A DNA stretch of 64,000 nucleotides, taken from DASWYT01 sp965246875 (GTDB lineage Bacteria; Pseudomonadota; Alphaproteobacteria; Micavibrionales; SZUA-601). The stretch covers positions 671,055 to 735,054 of the forward strand of contig CBDFFU010000006.1 in assembly GCA_965246875.1 (NCBI GenBank). Reading direction: 5' to 3'. This document shows positions 25,909 to 33,459 of the stretch, in pieces. The position numbers were made by a program, and so were the translations under genes. The notes under the pieces are model-generated. The model was given only the letters and a program-made list of their open reading frames with translations. It did no database searches and was not told the origin of the DNA. Position 1 is the stretch's first letter, and every line of letters starts with the position of its first letter.

Positions 25909-25989
25909 GATTTCGTCATTATGTTTTATGATTATTATTTAAACAATCTTTGGTCATAAGTCAAGAAATATCGCAAAAAACTTTAATAA

Positions 25990-26013
25990 AAAAAGCCGGA
26001 CTTTCGTCCGGCC
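25990..26013 (-). terminator. Rho-independent terminator after rpmG
   Basis: The stem GCCGGA-ctttcg-TCCGGC has a T run on the minus strand. It is placed just after the end of rpmG. Confidence 0.88.
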
Positions 26014-26038
26014 TGTAAAATCTTAATGGCAACAAAGC

Positions 26039-26239
26039 TTACTTAAACTTGTTGCGTTTCTCTTCGAATTCAACGTGCGCGCCCGGTTTACCAGTGGCGG
26101 CATTGATCGCGCGGGGGTCAAACTTTTTGATTTTCAGTTTTTCCGTCGTGTTGCGCGGGTTGCGTGAGGAGACGTAGAAATAGCCGGTTCCAGCTGTGCT
26201 TTCCAGACGTACCATGACGATGTTTGTTTTCTTAGCCAT
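26039..26239 (-). CDS. rpmG: 50S ribosomal protein L33
   Basis: This is a 66-residue basic protein. MAKKTNIVMVRLESTAGTGYFYVSSRNPRNTTEKLKIKKFDP is the L33 signature. The C-terminus carries an insertion (AINAATGKPGA) before HVEFEEKRNKFK, making it longer than the usual 55. It has no zinc-binding Cys pairs, so it is the Cys-minus form. A terminator follows. Confidence 0.94.
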   Translation of the reverse strand: MAKKTNIVMVRLESTAGTGYFYVSSRNPRNTTEKLKIKKFDPRAINAATGKPGAHVEFEEKRNKFK

Positions 26240-26356
26240 TTCAAATCTACCTGTTAGTGTTTGCCGTATAATAATGCTTGGCGGACTATGCCGTCAAAAA
26301 CATAAAGTGTCAAGAAAAAATCGGCCAAATCTTAACCAAAAGGCCGAAATAAAGGG

Positions 26357-27523
26357 TTAGCGCAAGAAGATGTGCACTTCTGGCGTACGGGCCATCGGGC
26401 TGCGGGTCGAAGAGAGTTTCAGGCGATTACCCGGAATACCCATCTGGATCATGCTGCGCTGGATATCTTCAGCATTTTTCTGGGCATCACTGCCAGCCAG
26501 AGATGACTGCGCCGCGTTGCCATTGGCCGGGGCTACGGCCACGATCTCAAAGCCGACATTCGGATAACGCTGCAATGCTTCGCTGGTCGCCAGATAGACG
26601 GCTTGTTCGTAATCCACGCCCGGACGGTCAAAACGAATCATTACCAATGGCTTGCTGGTGCTGTAACCGCCTTGTGGCGCGTTTTGTGCGGCCGCCAGAT
26701 CAGGGTCACCAGGCAAAGCCGACGCTGGACTAAAAAATGCACGGTTGGCTAAAGACTGACCATACATTTCACCATTCGCGATGGCCAGTGACAAGGTTTG
26801 CAGGTTGCGACGCTCGGACCCCAGATAAGACGTACGGCGGTTGATATCGTTATTGACCTGGGTCAATTGACGGTCAATCTGCACCACCATGCGGTTCACA
26901 TCATCTTCCAGTGATGTCAAAGCCAAATGGTCTTCATCCACAGCGCCTGATAAACCATAGGTCGCACGTACAGATTCGAGCAAATAAGCCGCAACCGATG
27001 CATTCGATGAAATGTCGTTGGCCAAGACGTTTAAAGTGGCAATGTCGCTGGAAATCGCATCCAATTTTGTCTGCGCACCTTGGGCTTTCTCAACCAGGAT
27101 CGGATTGCCTGGCGTTGTACCACCCTGCAATTTTGCGTTGATCTCAGCGATTAAAGCAAAATAATCTTTGGCATTGCCTTCCGATTTACTCTGTACTCCA
27201 CGCAACTGGCCATCAAATTTATCCACATAAGATTGAATTTTCTGCTGGTCGCTGCGCAATTGCGCAACCTTGCGGCCGACAATCGTTTGACGGCTGGCAG
27301 CCGGACCAAAGCTTGATGGCACAGCATTGTTTGCTGGCATCGGGGCGGGAGCGCTCATGCTGGCCAATGTCTGGCGTGAACTTGTCGTTGTGGTGCTGTC
27401 TACCGCTACAGTATTGTCAGCCTGGCTAAAGCTGCTACAGGCAGCCAAGGTCAGCGTCACAAGAGACAAGAGGCAGAAATGTTGAAAGCGTGTCATGAGC
27501 AAAATAAACCGTGGTGAAATCAT
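26357..27523 (-). CDS. Lipoprotein with coiled coil and OmpA-like C-terminal half
   Basis: This is a 388-residue protein. AAGGGA lies seven bases before the ATG at 27523, favouring this start over the internal ATG. The signal ends in a lipobox LTLAAC. The middle (about 75-240) is helical and coiled-coil-like (QLRSDQQKIQSYVDKFDGQ, RQLTQVNNDINRR). The last 100 residues (VMIRFDRPGVDYEQAVYLAT..ALQRYPNVGFEIVAVAP) resemble an OmpA-like alpha/beta fold. It may link the outer membrane to other envelope parts. I do not recognise a named family. Confidence 0.65.
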   Translation of the reverse strand: MISPRFILLMTRFQHFCLLSLVTLTLAACSSFSQADNTVAVDSTTTTSSRQTLASMSAPAPMPANNAVPSSFGPAASRQTIVGRKVAQLRSDQQKIQSYVDKFDGQLRGVQSKSEGNAKDYFALIAEINAKLQGGTTPGNPILVEKAQGAQTKLDAISSDIATLNVLANDISSNASVAAYLLESVRATYGLSGAVDEDHLALTSLEDDVNRMVVQIDRQLTQVNNDINRRTSYLGSERRNLQTLSLAIANGEMYGQSLANRAFFSPASALPGDPDLAAAQNAPQGGYSTSKPLVMIRFDRPGVDYEQAVYLATSEALQRYPNVGFEIVAVAPANGNAAQSSLAGSDAQKNAEDIQRSMIQMGIPGNRLKLSSTRSPMARTPEVHIFLR

Positions 27524-27721
27524 GGATTTCCCTTAAAGCAAGACAGGTCGGCTGGCAAGAGATTCTCAAAAGCCAAGCTTGAAAACGACCTTACCGGCAA
27601 TACAAGGCCTGGGCAAGAGGGTATTTCCAATAGCAGATGAATAAGGACTTGCCCTTTATCGGCAAAATGGGTATGGTCTGCTTCGCTTTGGTGATATCTG
27701 GCCAGAGCGGTATACAATCGC

Positions 27722-27797
27722 GCACCCGTAGCTCAACGGATAGAGCATCTGACTACGGATCAGAAGGTTAGGAGTTCGAGTCTCTTCGGGTGCGCCA
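27722..27797 (+). tRNA. tRNA-Arg (ACG)
   Basis: The acceptor GCACCCG pairs with CGGGTGC. The anticodon loop is GACTACGGA (anticodon ACG), the T loop is TTCGAGT, the discriminator is G and CCA is encoded. It lies 15 bases before tRNA-Met. Confidence 0.96.
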
Positions 27798-27812
27798 TTT
27801 TCTTACCGATTA

Positions 27813-27887
27813 GGCTCGGTAGCTCAGCGGTAGAGCAGGGGAATCATAATCCCTTGGTCGGGGGTTCAAATCCCTCTCGAGCCACCA
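27813..27887 (+). tRNA. tRNA-Met (CAT), elongator type
   Basis: The acceptor GGCTCGG pairs with TCGAGCC. The anticodon arm GGGGA-ATCATAA-TCCCT gives CAT, and GGAATCATAATCC is the alphaproteobacterial elongator form. The T loop is TTCAAAT, discriminator A, and CCA is encoded. Its last 15 bases are repeated at 28522-28536. Confidence 0.92.
27873..27887 (+). repeat. Left attachment-like direct repeat in tRNA-Met
   Basis: CCTCTCGAGCCACCA forms the 3' end of the tRNA and recurs exactly at 28522-28536. Confidence 0.85.
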
Positions 27888-28001
27888 AGTATGCTTCTTA
27901 CAACGGGTTATAATGCCTTGGCATGTGTTTGTTTTTACAAACATATTTGCCGATCATTGTCCACGTTGGCTCGAAGACAATCAATGTGCATTAGACCCCT
28001 T

Positions 28002-28052
28002 TTGTGGGTAACGACATGGGTATTTTTCGGGTCCGTTTTTTGTTACCCACAA
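28002..28052. repeat. 11-bp inverted repeat before the integrase fragment
   Basis: TTGTGGGTAAC (28002-28012) faces GTTACCCACAA (28042-28052) with 29 bases between. It sits between the att-like repeat and the integrase start and may be a former integrase arm site or operator. Confidence 0.7.
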
Positions 28053-28063
28053 CGGAGAGACTT

Positions 28064-28405
28064 ATGACCGAGAAACGTAAATCAATCACTGCAAAAACTA
28101 TCGAAAACCTGACACCTGGTATCGTTCCTTATAAGACATCGCTTGGTAATGGTTTGAATGTTCTAACAATGCCCAGTGGGACCAAACTCTTCCGTCTCCG
28201 CTATCGCATACACAATAAGGAGAAGACGCTATCATTCGGTTCTTTTCCAATCGTGTCATTGCATGAGGTACGTCTTAAGGCCGCGCAGGCCAGAGAAGAT
28301 GTCCAAAACGGTATTGATCCGTCAGCAGTTAAACAACAAGTCAAACGGCATGCAGTCATCTGTGCCCAAAATACGTTCAAGGCTATTGTTCGAGAGTTAG
28401 TATAG
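28064..28405 (+). pseudogene. Truncated tyrosine recombinase (P4-type integrase), N-terminal part only
   Basis: 113 residues are encoded from the ATG at 28064, with GGAGA just upstream. The text KSITAKTIENLTPGIVPYKT through LGNGLNVLTMPSGTKLFRLRYR and KEKTLSFGSFPIVSLHEVRL is the DUF4102 arm-type DNA-binding domain of P4-like integrases. It ends at AQNTFKAIVREL, the start of the core-binding domain, then TAG. The catalytic R-H-R-Y domain is missing, so it cannot recombine. The neighbouring tRNA-Met 3' end and its repeat support a past integration. Confidence 0.85.
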
Positions 28406-28860
28406 TAGGAACGCATTAGATTATCACTTCCTTTCCGGATGGGTATTTATGCGGGTATCTCAAAAAGTTTGATTTAAATAATTCAAGCAATATCAGCTGG
28501 ATAGTCTAAATCCTATTGACTCCTCTCGAGCCACCATCCCCTTCTGAATTTCCCAGTTCAATTCATAATCCGACTTACTGTCCATGCCGCATGAGGTTAT
28601 GATCTAAGGTTGTATAATACCTGCTTCCCAAGAAAAATTACGTATGGCACACACTCATTCACATCCAGCCGTCACAATCAATGTTTGGCTCAGCGGATGC
28701 GTATGCCAGGCGGTTCTGGCACCCGGTTCAAATGTGACAATTGCACCGCCAATACGCGCAGGTTCCGTACCTTTAGATGGCATATCGATATGAACATGCC
28801 CGGTAAAATAATCAGATGATCCTTTTGTGGATAGCTCTGAACCACTGCGCATAATATGCA
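28406..28860. other. Decayed stretch between integrase fragment and cupin remnant
   Basis: No complete gene is seen here. It contains an imperfect copy (about 28439-28459) of the ATGGGTATTTTTCGGGTCC stretch near 28016, the second att-like repeat, and the open cupin fragment on the minus strand from 28655. Confidence 0.5.
28522..28536 (+). repeat. Right attachment-like direct repeat
   Basis: An exact 15-bp copy of the tRNA-Met 3' end (CCTCTCGAGCCACCA), 649 bases downstream of the one inside the tRNA gene. Confidence 0.85.
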
Positions 28861-28861
28861 T
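28655..28861 (-). pseudogene. Truncated cupin protein (N-terminal half)
   Basis: This is a 68-residue fragment from the ATG at 28861. MHIMRSGSELSTKGSSDYFTGHVHI then ARIGGAIVTFEPGARTAWHTHPLSQTLIV match the first half of the small cupins, with metal-binding WHTHP. It stops after TAGCE, exactly where the family continues with the second cupin motif. The rest is not found downstream. With the adjacent integrase remnant, this looks like a gene cut by an old rearrangement. Confidence 0.7.
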
Positions 28862-29022
28862 GTTACCGCGTTGAATAAGAAATGCATATTGGAGATAAGT
28901 CAATTTCTCACAGTGTCCATGACATAGCTTAATTATCTAAAACGTGAAATAATATATTCTGTTATGCTTAAGTTTTAATAATTCAATTTTTTAGCATGCG
29001 TGTAATAATAAAGGAATAATGT

Positions 29023-29964
29023 ATGAAAATCGGTTTTGTCGGCTGTGGTCATGTAGGTTCTGCCAGTGCCTATGCATGTGTTTTGCGCGGCATTGGAACA
29101 GAGTTGATCCTGGTCGATCGTGATGTGGCTTTAGCCGCGGCACAAGCGGAAGATATTCTGCATGCGACACCATTTGCTAAAGCGATGCCGGTCAGATCAG
29201 GTTCTTATGCTGATCTGGAACAAGCGGGTATTGTTGTCATTTCGGCAGGCGTCAGTCAGAAACCAGGCGAAACCCGGCTTGATCTTTTGAAACGTAACAC
29301 CGCGATTCTTGCCGATATTATTCCACCAATTTTAAAAGCCGCACCTGATACAATATTGGTGATCGCAACAAATCCAGTCGACATCATGACACATATGGCC
29401 GCTCACATCGCTTTAGCCAGCGGTCATGGGACGGGTAAGGTTATTGGCTCTGGCACCATACTGGATACAGCCCGTTTTCGAACACTGCTGGCCCGGCATC
29501 TGAGGGTGTCCAGCCATTCGGTGCATGCCCATGTATTGGGCGAACATGGCGACTCAGAGGTGTTAAACTGGTCAGGAGCGAGTGTTAGTAATATCAATAT
29601 TTACGAATTTGCCAAACAGACAAACACTTTTATTACACCTGAAATGACGGCTCAGATTGATGAAGCTGTTCGCAAGGCCGCTTACCGCATTATTCAGGGC
29701 AAGGGAGCAACATGGTACGGCATAGGCGGCGGCATTGCCCGGATCGCTCAGGCCATCGTCGAAAACGAATATGCTGTCCTCACATGCTGCAGTCCCTTGG
29801 ACGATGTGTGCGGGATTCAAAATGTTACCTTGTCAGTGCCACACATCGTGTCCGCTAAGGGTATCGTCAGATCGGTGATACCGACGATAGATGTAAATGA
29901 AACGTTAGCCTTACAACGCAGTGCGGATATTATTAAAACAGCTATAAACGCGATCGGCTTGTAA
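29023..29964 (+). CDS. ldh: L-lactate dehydrogenase
   Basis: This is a 313-residue NAD-dependent dehydrogenase interconverting pyruvate and lactate. The nucleotide fold is GCGHVGSASA with acidic VDRD. Gln79 in SQKPGETR is the residue that favours lactate over malate, which would carry Arg there. Asp148 and Arg151 (LDTARFR) bind substrate, and His175 in LGEHGDSE is the catalytic base. AAAGGA precedes the ATG. It stands alone. The base composition is close to that of its neighbours. Confidence 0.9.
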   Translation: MKIGFVGCGHVGSASAYACVLRGIGTELILVDRDVALAAAQAEDILHATPFAKAMPVRSGSYADLEQAGIVVISAGVSQKPGETRLDLLKRNTAILADIIPPILKAAPDTILVIATNPVDIMTHMAAHIALASGHGTGKVIGSGTILDTARFRTLLARHLRVSSHSVHAHVLGEHGDSEVLNWSGASVSNINIYEFAKQTNTFITPEMTAQIDEAVRKAAYRIIQGKGATWYGIGGGIARIAQAIVENEYAVLTCCSPLDDVCGIQNVTLSVPHIVSAKGIVRSVIPTIDVNETLALQRSADIIKTAINAIGL

Positions 29965-30098
29965 ATTTTTATTTTGAATAAAAAGTAGTTCAAGCTATAC
30001 GGATACTGTCAACCCCAAAATGACCAAACAAGTGGCGATTTTAGAAACGTGTAGTTAACTATTTTTAATTACTATATTTAAAAAGGATCAGAATTAAC

Positions 30099-31142
30099 GT
30101 GCTCGCAGCTCCTCATCTTGCTTGTGACAACAAAAGAGTGGAAGCTTTAAAAAAGCTTCAATTGCTAGATTCACCTATCGAAGAACGTTTCGAACGGATT
30201 ATTCGCATGGGAAAACGCATGCTGGATGTGCCAATCGTCGCGTTTACACTGGTTGATGAATTTCGCCAAACATTTAAGGCTGTGCAAGGGATGAAAGCGT
30301 GTGATGTTGACCGCTCAGAGTCATTATGTGGGCATGTCATTGAAGGCAGCGATCTTTTTATAGTCAGCAACACGCGCGAAGATAAACGTTTTCGCGATAA
30401 TCCACTTGTGACGGCTAATCCTGGAATTGGTTTTTATGCGGGGTGCCCTGTACGGTCACCAGATGGTGAAGCCATTGGTGCAATTTGTATAATAGACACT
30501 GTGCCACGCGAAATTACTGCGGACCAGATTCAAGGAATTCGAGATCTTGTAGCAACGGTCGAAACGGAATTACGATCAAACATAATATCCAAAGCACAAA
30601 TCGAATTGCTAGCCGAATTGAATTCTGCTGAGCGCTTGGCTTTGATTGATCCCCTTACACGCATTTGGAACAGGGCTGGGATATCTGAGCTGTTGGTTAA
30701 GGAATGGGATATTGCTACTAAAAATAATGAATCAGTCGGTATTATCATGGCTGACATTGATCACTTCAAGCTGGTCAATGATACTTATGGTCACCCTGTC
30801 GGGGATGAGGTCATTAAACATGTTGCTGAAAGTTTTGTGACGTATGTTGGCCCGAATGGTTTCGTCGGCCGTATAGGGGGCGAAGAATTTCTAATTATCA
30901 CTGCACAAACCCCAAGTTCAGAACCGCTTGCATCATTAGCCGATCGTATGCGCTCATTATTTGAAAACACTCCTATTTCAACAAAAAGTGGCGATTTATC
31001 GATTACTTTAAGTTTTGGCGCAATAGAAGTTTATCCACACACATCTAAATCTTCTGAAGATTATATTTCACAGGCAGATAAGGCCTTATATACCGCTAAG
31101 CAGACGGGCCGCAATAAAGTTAAATTTGCTTATGCGGATTAA
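30099..31142 (+). CDS. GAF-GGDEF diguanylate cyclase
   Basis: This 347-residue protein begins at GTG (30099), with AAAAGGA about 12 bases upstream. The N-terminal GAF domain (about 15-160) includes CGHVIEGSDLFIVSNT and GFYAGCPVRSPDGEAIGAICIID. A GGDEF domain follows (about 180-345) with DPLTRIWNR, DIDHFKLVNDTYGHPVGD and the active-site GGEEF. No RxxD I-site lies five residues before GGEEF (the position reads GPNG), so product inhibition of this type is unlikely. It should make c-di-GMP in response to a ligand of the GAF domain. Confidence 0.9.
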   Translation: MLAAPHLACDNKRVEALKKLQLLDSPIEERFERIIRMGKRMLDVPIVAFTLVDEFRQTFKAVQGMKACDVDRSESLCGHVIEGSDLFIVSNTREDKRFRDNPLVTANPGIGFYAGCPVRSPDGEAIGAICIIDTVPREITADQIQGIRDLVATVETELRSNIISKAQIELLAELNSAERLALIDPLTRIWNRAGISELLVKEWDIATKNNESVGIIMADIDHFKLVNDTYGHPVGDEVIKHVAESFVTYVGPNGFVGRIGGEEFLIITAQTPSSEPLASLADRMRSLFENTPISTKSGDLSITLSFGAIEVYPHTSKSSEDYISQADKALYTAKQTGRNKVKFAYAD

Positions 31143-31360
31143 ATCTTGATAATCTGGTGTAAACTTTATTTTACACTGATGACTAGTGTGTCACCTCAGG
31201 CTGTTTTCGTTTTTCATATTCTAATCATTGGTTAGATGAATTAAAGTATTATCTCACTTCAATTTTCACAAAACCTATTGGCTTTGTGTTATAACTCGGC
31301 TTTGGCTCTGTTCATTTGTGCAACAGCATCACATCAATTTTGAACAAGGGATGCATACGT

Positions 31361-33022
31361 ATGATAAATTTGCTTGAACCGGTTTTAGCCTTAGCTGAAG
31401 GCATAGCTTTGATTGCATCGCCTTGCATTTTGCCTGTGTTGCCACTGGTTTTATCGGCGTCGATCGATGGCGGACGCAGGCGGCCGTTTGGCATTATCAC
31501 AGGTTTTGTCTTGGCTTTCAGTATTTTTGCCTTGCTATCGCGTAAGATTGTTAATGCGTTTGGCATAGATTTGGACATCATCAAAAATGTATCGCTGGTA
31601 ATTTTAGCCTTGTTTGGCTTGGTGTTATCATCCAGCACATTGTCGGAAAAATTTAGTGCGCTGACCCAAAAATTTGCGAATGCTGGGAATATGTACGCAA
31701 CGGGAACTCAAACAGACGGCTTTTGGAGCGGCCTTGTCATCGGTCTGTTTATCGGCCTGATCTGGACCCCATGCGCCGGACCCATTTTAGCAGTCGTGTT
31801 AGTACAGGTCATTCGGTATGAAACAAACTGGCAAAGCCTGTTGATCATTATTCCATTCGCCATCGGTGCTGGCTTGCCAATGCTGATCATTGCCATCACT
31901 GGACGCAAGATTATGAGCAAACTTGGTTTCTTTACGCAGCATGCCGAAACCATTCGCAAGATATTTGGCGTCATCATCCTGTTAGCTGTCGCGTTTATTG
32001 CCGCCGGCGGAAATGCAGAGTCGTTTTTTGCCCAACCGGAAAAACCATCCGCAATAACACAAAATACATCAGGACTGAATGACGGATTAAAAACGCCTTA
32101 TCCCGCACCAGAGTTTCAAGACGTTGCACAATGGCTCAATAGCGATCCGCTGACTATAGCACAACTCAGTGGGAAAGTTGTGTTGGTGGATTTCTGGACG
32201 TATTCCTGTATTAATTGCGTGCGGACTTTACCCTATATCACATATTGGGATCAGCAATACCGTGATAAAGGTCTGGTTATCATCGGAGTGCATGCGCCTG
32301 AATTTGAATTTGAAAAAAATACCGACAATGTCAAAGCCGCTTTGGTCAAACATAGTATCCATTATCCTGTAGCTCTAGATAATAAATTGGGTACTTGGAG
32401 CAGCTTTAAAAACAAATACTGGCCAGCGCATTATTTGATAGATCGAAACGGGCAGGTGGTCTACACCCATTACGGCGAAGGCCATTATAGCGAAACAGAA
32501 AATAATATCCGCTTTCTACTAGGATTGAATGACCAGCAATCAATGCCTACTCAGCCAGTTGCTAATTCGGTAAAAGATCAAACCCCCGAAACATATCTTG
32601 GCTATGGCCGGGGCAAAAACCATGCAGGAACACCTGCCTGGAACAAAAATAAAACAGCCGATTACAGTTTGCCAAAATTCCTGCCACTCAATCAGTGGGC
32701 CTTATCGGGAAAATGGATGATAGGCAGTGAAAATATTACGGCCAGTAAACAAAACGCCGCCTTGCAAATGAACTTCAAAGCAAAAAAACTGTTTTTAGTA
32801 TTGGGAACCGCAACGGGCAAACCAATTCACGCGACCATTCGTTTAAACGGTGATGAAATCAATGCGACCCAGGCCGGTCAGGATGTGACGGATCACAAGG
32901 TTACTATCACACGCAACACGCTATACGCTTTAGTCAATCAACAAACAGCGCAAAATGCCTTGTTTGCTATAACGGCAGAGGAACCGGGGTTACAGGCCTA
33001 TGCATTTACCTTTGGTCATTAA
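31361..33022 (+). CDS. DipZ-like thiol-disulfide transport protein (CcdA + thioredoxin domains)
   Basis: This gives 553 residues from the ATG at 31361; an earlier TTG frame is not supported. Domain order is a CcdA-like six-segment membrane part carrying the two redox cysteines Cys22 (ASPCILP) and Cys138 (TPCAGP). A TlpA-like thioredoxin domain follows with the active site Cys283-x-x-Cys286 (YSCINC), and a C-terminal beta-rich domain (about 440-550) like the DipZ end. It would move electrons from cytoplasmic thioredoxin to periplasmic thiols. It heads the metal-uptake cluster, 70 bp before the next gene. Confidence 0.88.
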   Translation: MINLLEPVLALAEGIALIASPCILPVLPLVLSASIDGGRRRPFGIITGFVLAFSIFALLSRKIVNAFGIDLDIIKNVSLVILALFGLVLSSSTLSEKFSALTQKFANAGNMYATGTQTDGFWSGLVIGLFIGLIWTPCAGPILAVVLVQVIRYETNWQSLLIIIPFAIGAGLPMLIIAITGRKIMSKLGFFTQHAETIRKIFGVIILLAVAFIAAGGNAESFFAQPEKPSAITQNTSGLNDGLKTPYPAPEFQDVAQWLNSDPLTIAQLSGKVVLVDFWTYSCINCVRTLPYITYWDQQYRDKGLVIIGVHAPEFEFEKNTDNVKAALVKHSIHYPVALDNKLGTWSSFKNKYWPAHYLIDRNGQVVYTHYGEGHYSETENNIRFLLGLNDQQSMPTQPVANSVKDQTPETYLGYGRGKNHAGTPAWNKNKTADYSLPKFLPLNQWALSGKWMIGSENITASKQNAALQMNFKAKKLFLVLGTATGKPIHATIRLNGDEINATQAGQDVTDHKVTITRNTLYALVNQQTAQNALFAITAEEPGLQAYAFTFGH

Positions 33023-33046
33023 GGGCATTTTTTAGTTTATTTAAAC

Positions 33047-33067
33047 TGTTAACTATTTACAGTAACA
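33047..33067. promoter_or_regulatory. Possible operator palindrome before the metal-uptake genes
   Basis: TGTTA and TAACA form an inverted repeat separated by 11 bases, 26 bases before the small Cys/His protein. A Zur-type operator would be expected in this context, but the match is only partial. Confidence 0.25.
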
Positions 33068-33092
33068 AATATGGCCGTATAGTGCATCGTAG

Positions 33093-33422
33093 ATGACAGT
33101 GTCTGCCGCCCCTTACAATAATTCTATGCATTACACGCAGTCAAAACCTGTGCGCATGTGGGCGTTGTTGTTTATTGCTTTGTGGTTGATTGCACAACTT
33201 GTCGTCGGTTGGCATACAGCCAATCACGTCATTCACGACGATTCGCATTGTAATGTTTGCACTTTTGCCGCGCATTTAAATCACGCGGTTGTTGCTGATC
33301 CATTGCTGATAGTTGGCATCGTGACGTGTATTGCAATTCTATATGCGATACGTTTTACACATGAAAACTTGTTCGCGTCTCGTACGTTTTACGATGCACA
33401 AGGCCCACCTGCTGCTCGATAA
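33093..33422 (+). CDS. Small Cys/His membrane protein of the metal-uptake cluster
   Basis: This is a 109-residue protein with two membrane segments (about 22-40 and 73-88). Between them lies a metal-binding-looking loop: HTANHVIHDDSHCNVCTFAAHLNH with a CxxC and several His. The tail ends in YDAQGPPAAR, reminiscent of the ARGPPA ends of small metal-responsive membrane proteins. The function is not established. An ATG at 33126 (MHYTQSK) is an alternative start, and neither has a strong ribosome site. It lies just upstream of the coiled-coil outer-membrane protein. Confidence 0.6.
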   Translation: MTVSAAPYNNSMHYTQSKPVRMWALLFIALWLIAQLVVGWHTANHVIHDDSHCNVCTFAAHLNHAVVADPLLIVGIVTCIAILYAIRFTHENLFASRTFYDAQGPPAAR

Positions 33423-33459
33423 TCGCTAAATTTTTTCAGATTATCACAAGGCATTTTCC

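Larger units (their letters stand above)
27873..28536 (+). mobile_element. Relic integrative element in tRNA-Met (att-like repeats plus integrase fragment)
   Basis: This 664-bp remnant is bounded by a perfect 15-bp direct repeat of the tRNA 3' end. It contains an 11-bp inverted repeat and an integrase gene cut after its arm-binding domain. Nothing else coding is seen. It reads as an island reduced by deletion, with the integrase beside the tRNA as usual. Confidence 0.75.

Noticed and set aside
28406..28536. A complete prophage or genomic island
   Set aside because: Only an integrase fragment and repeats remain; no structural, replication or cargo genes are present.
31031..31039. TTATCCACA, identical to the DnaA box consensus
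   Set aside because: It is single and lies inside the coding sequence of the GAF-GGDEF protein. No cluster of boxes or AT-rich unwinding region is near.
33047..33067. A confident Zur operator
   Set aside because: Only the five outer bases on each side are symmetric and the centre does not match, so it is kept as a weak candidate only.
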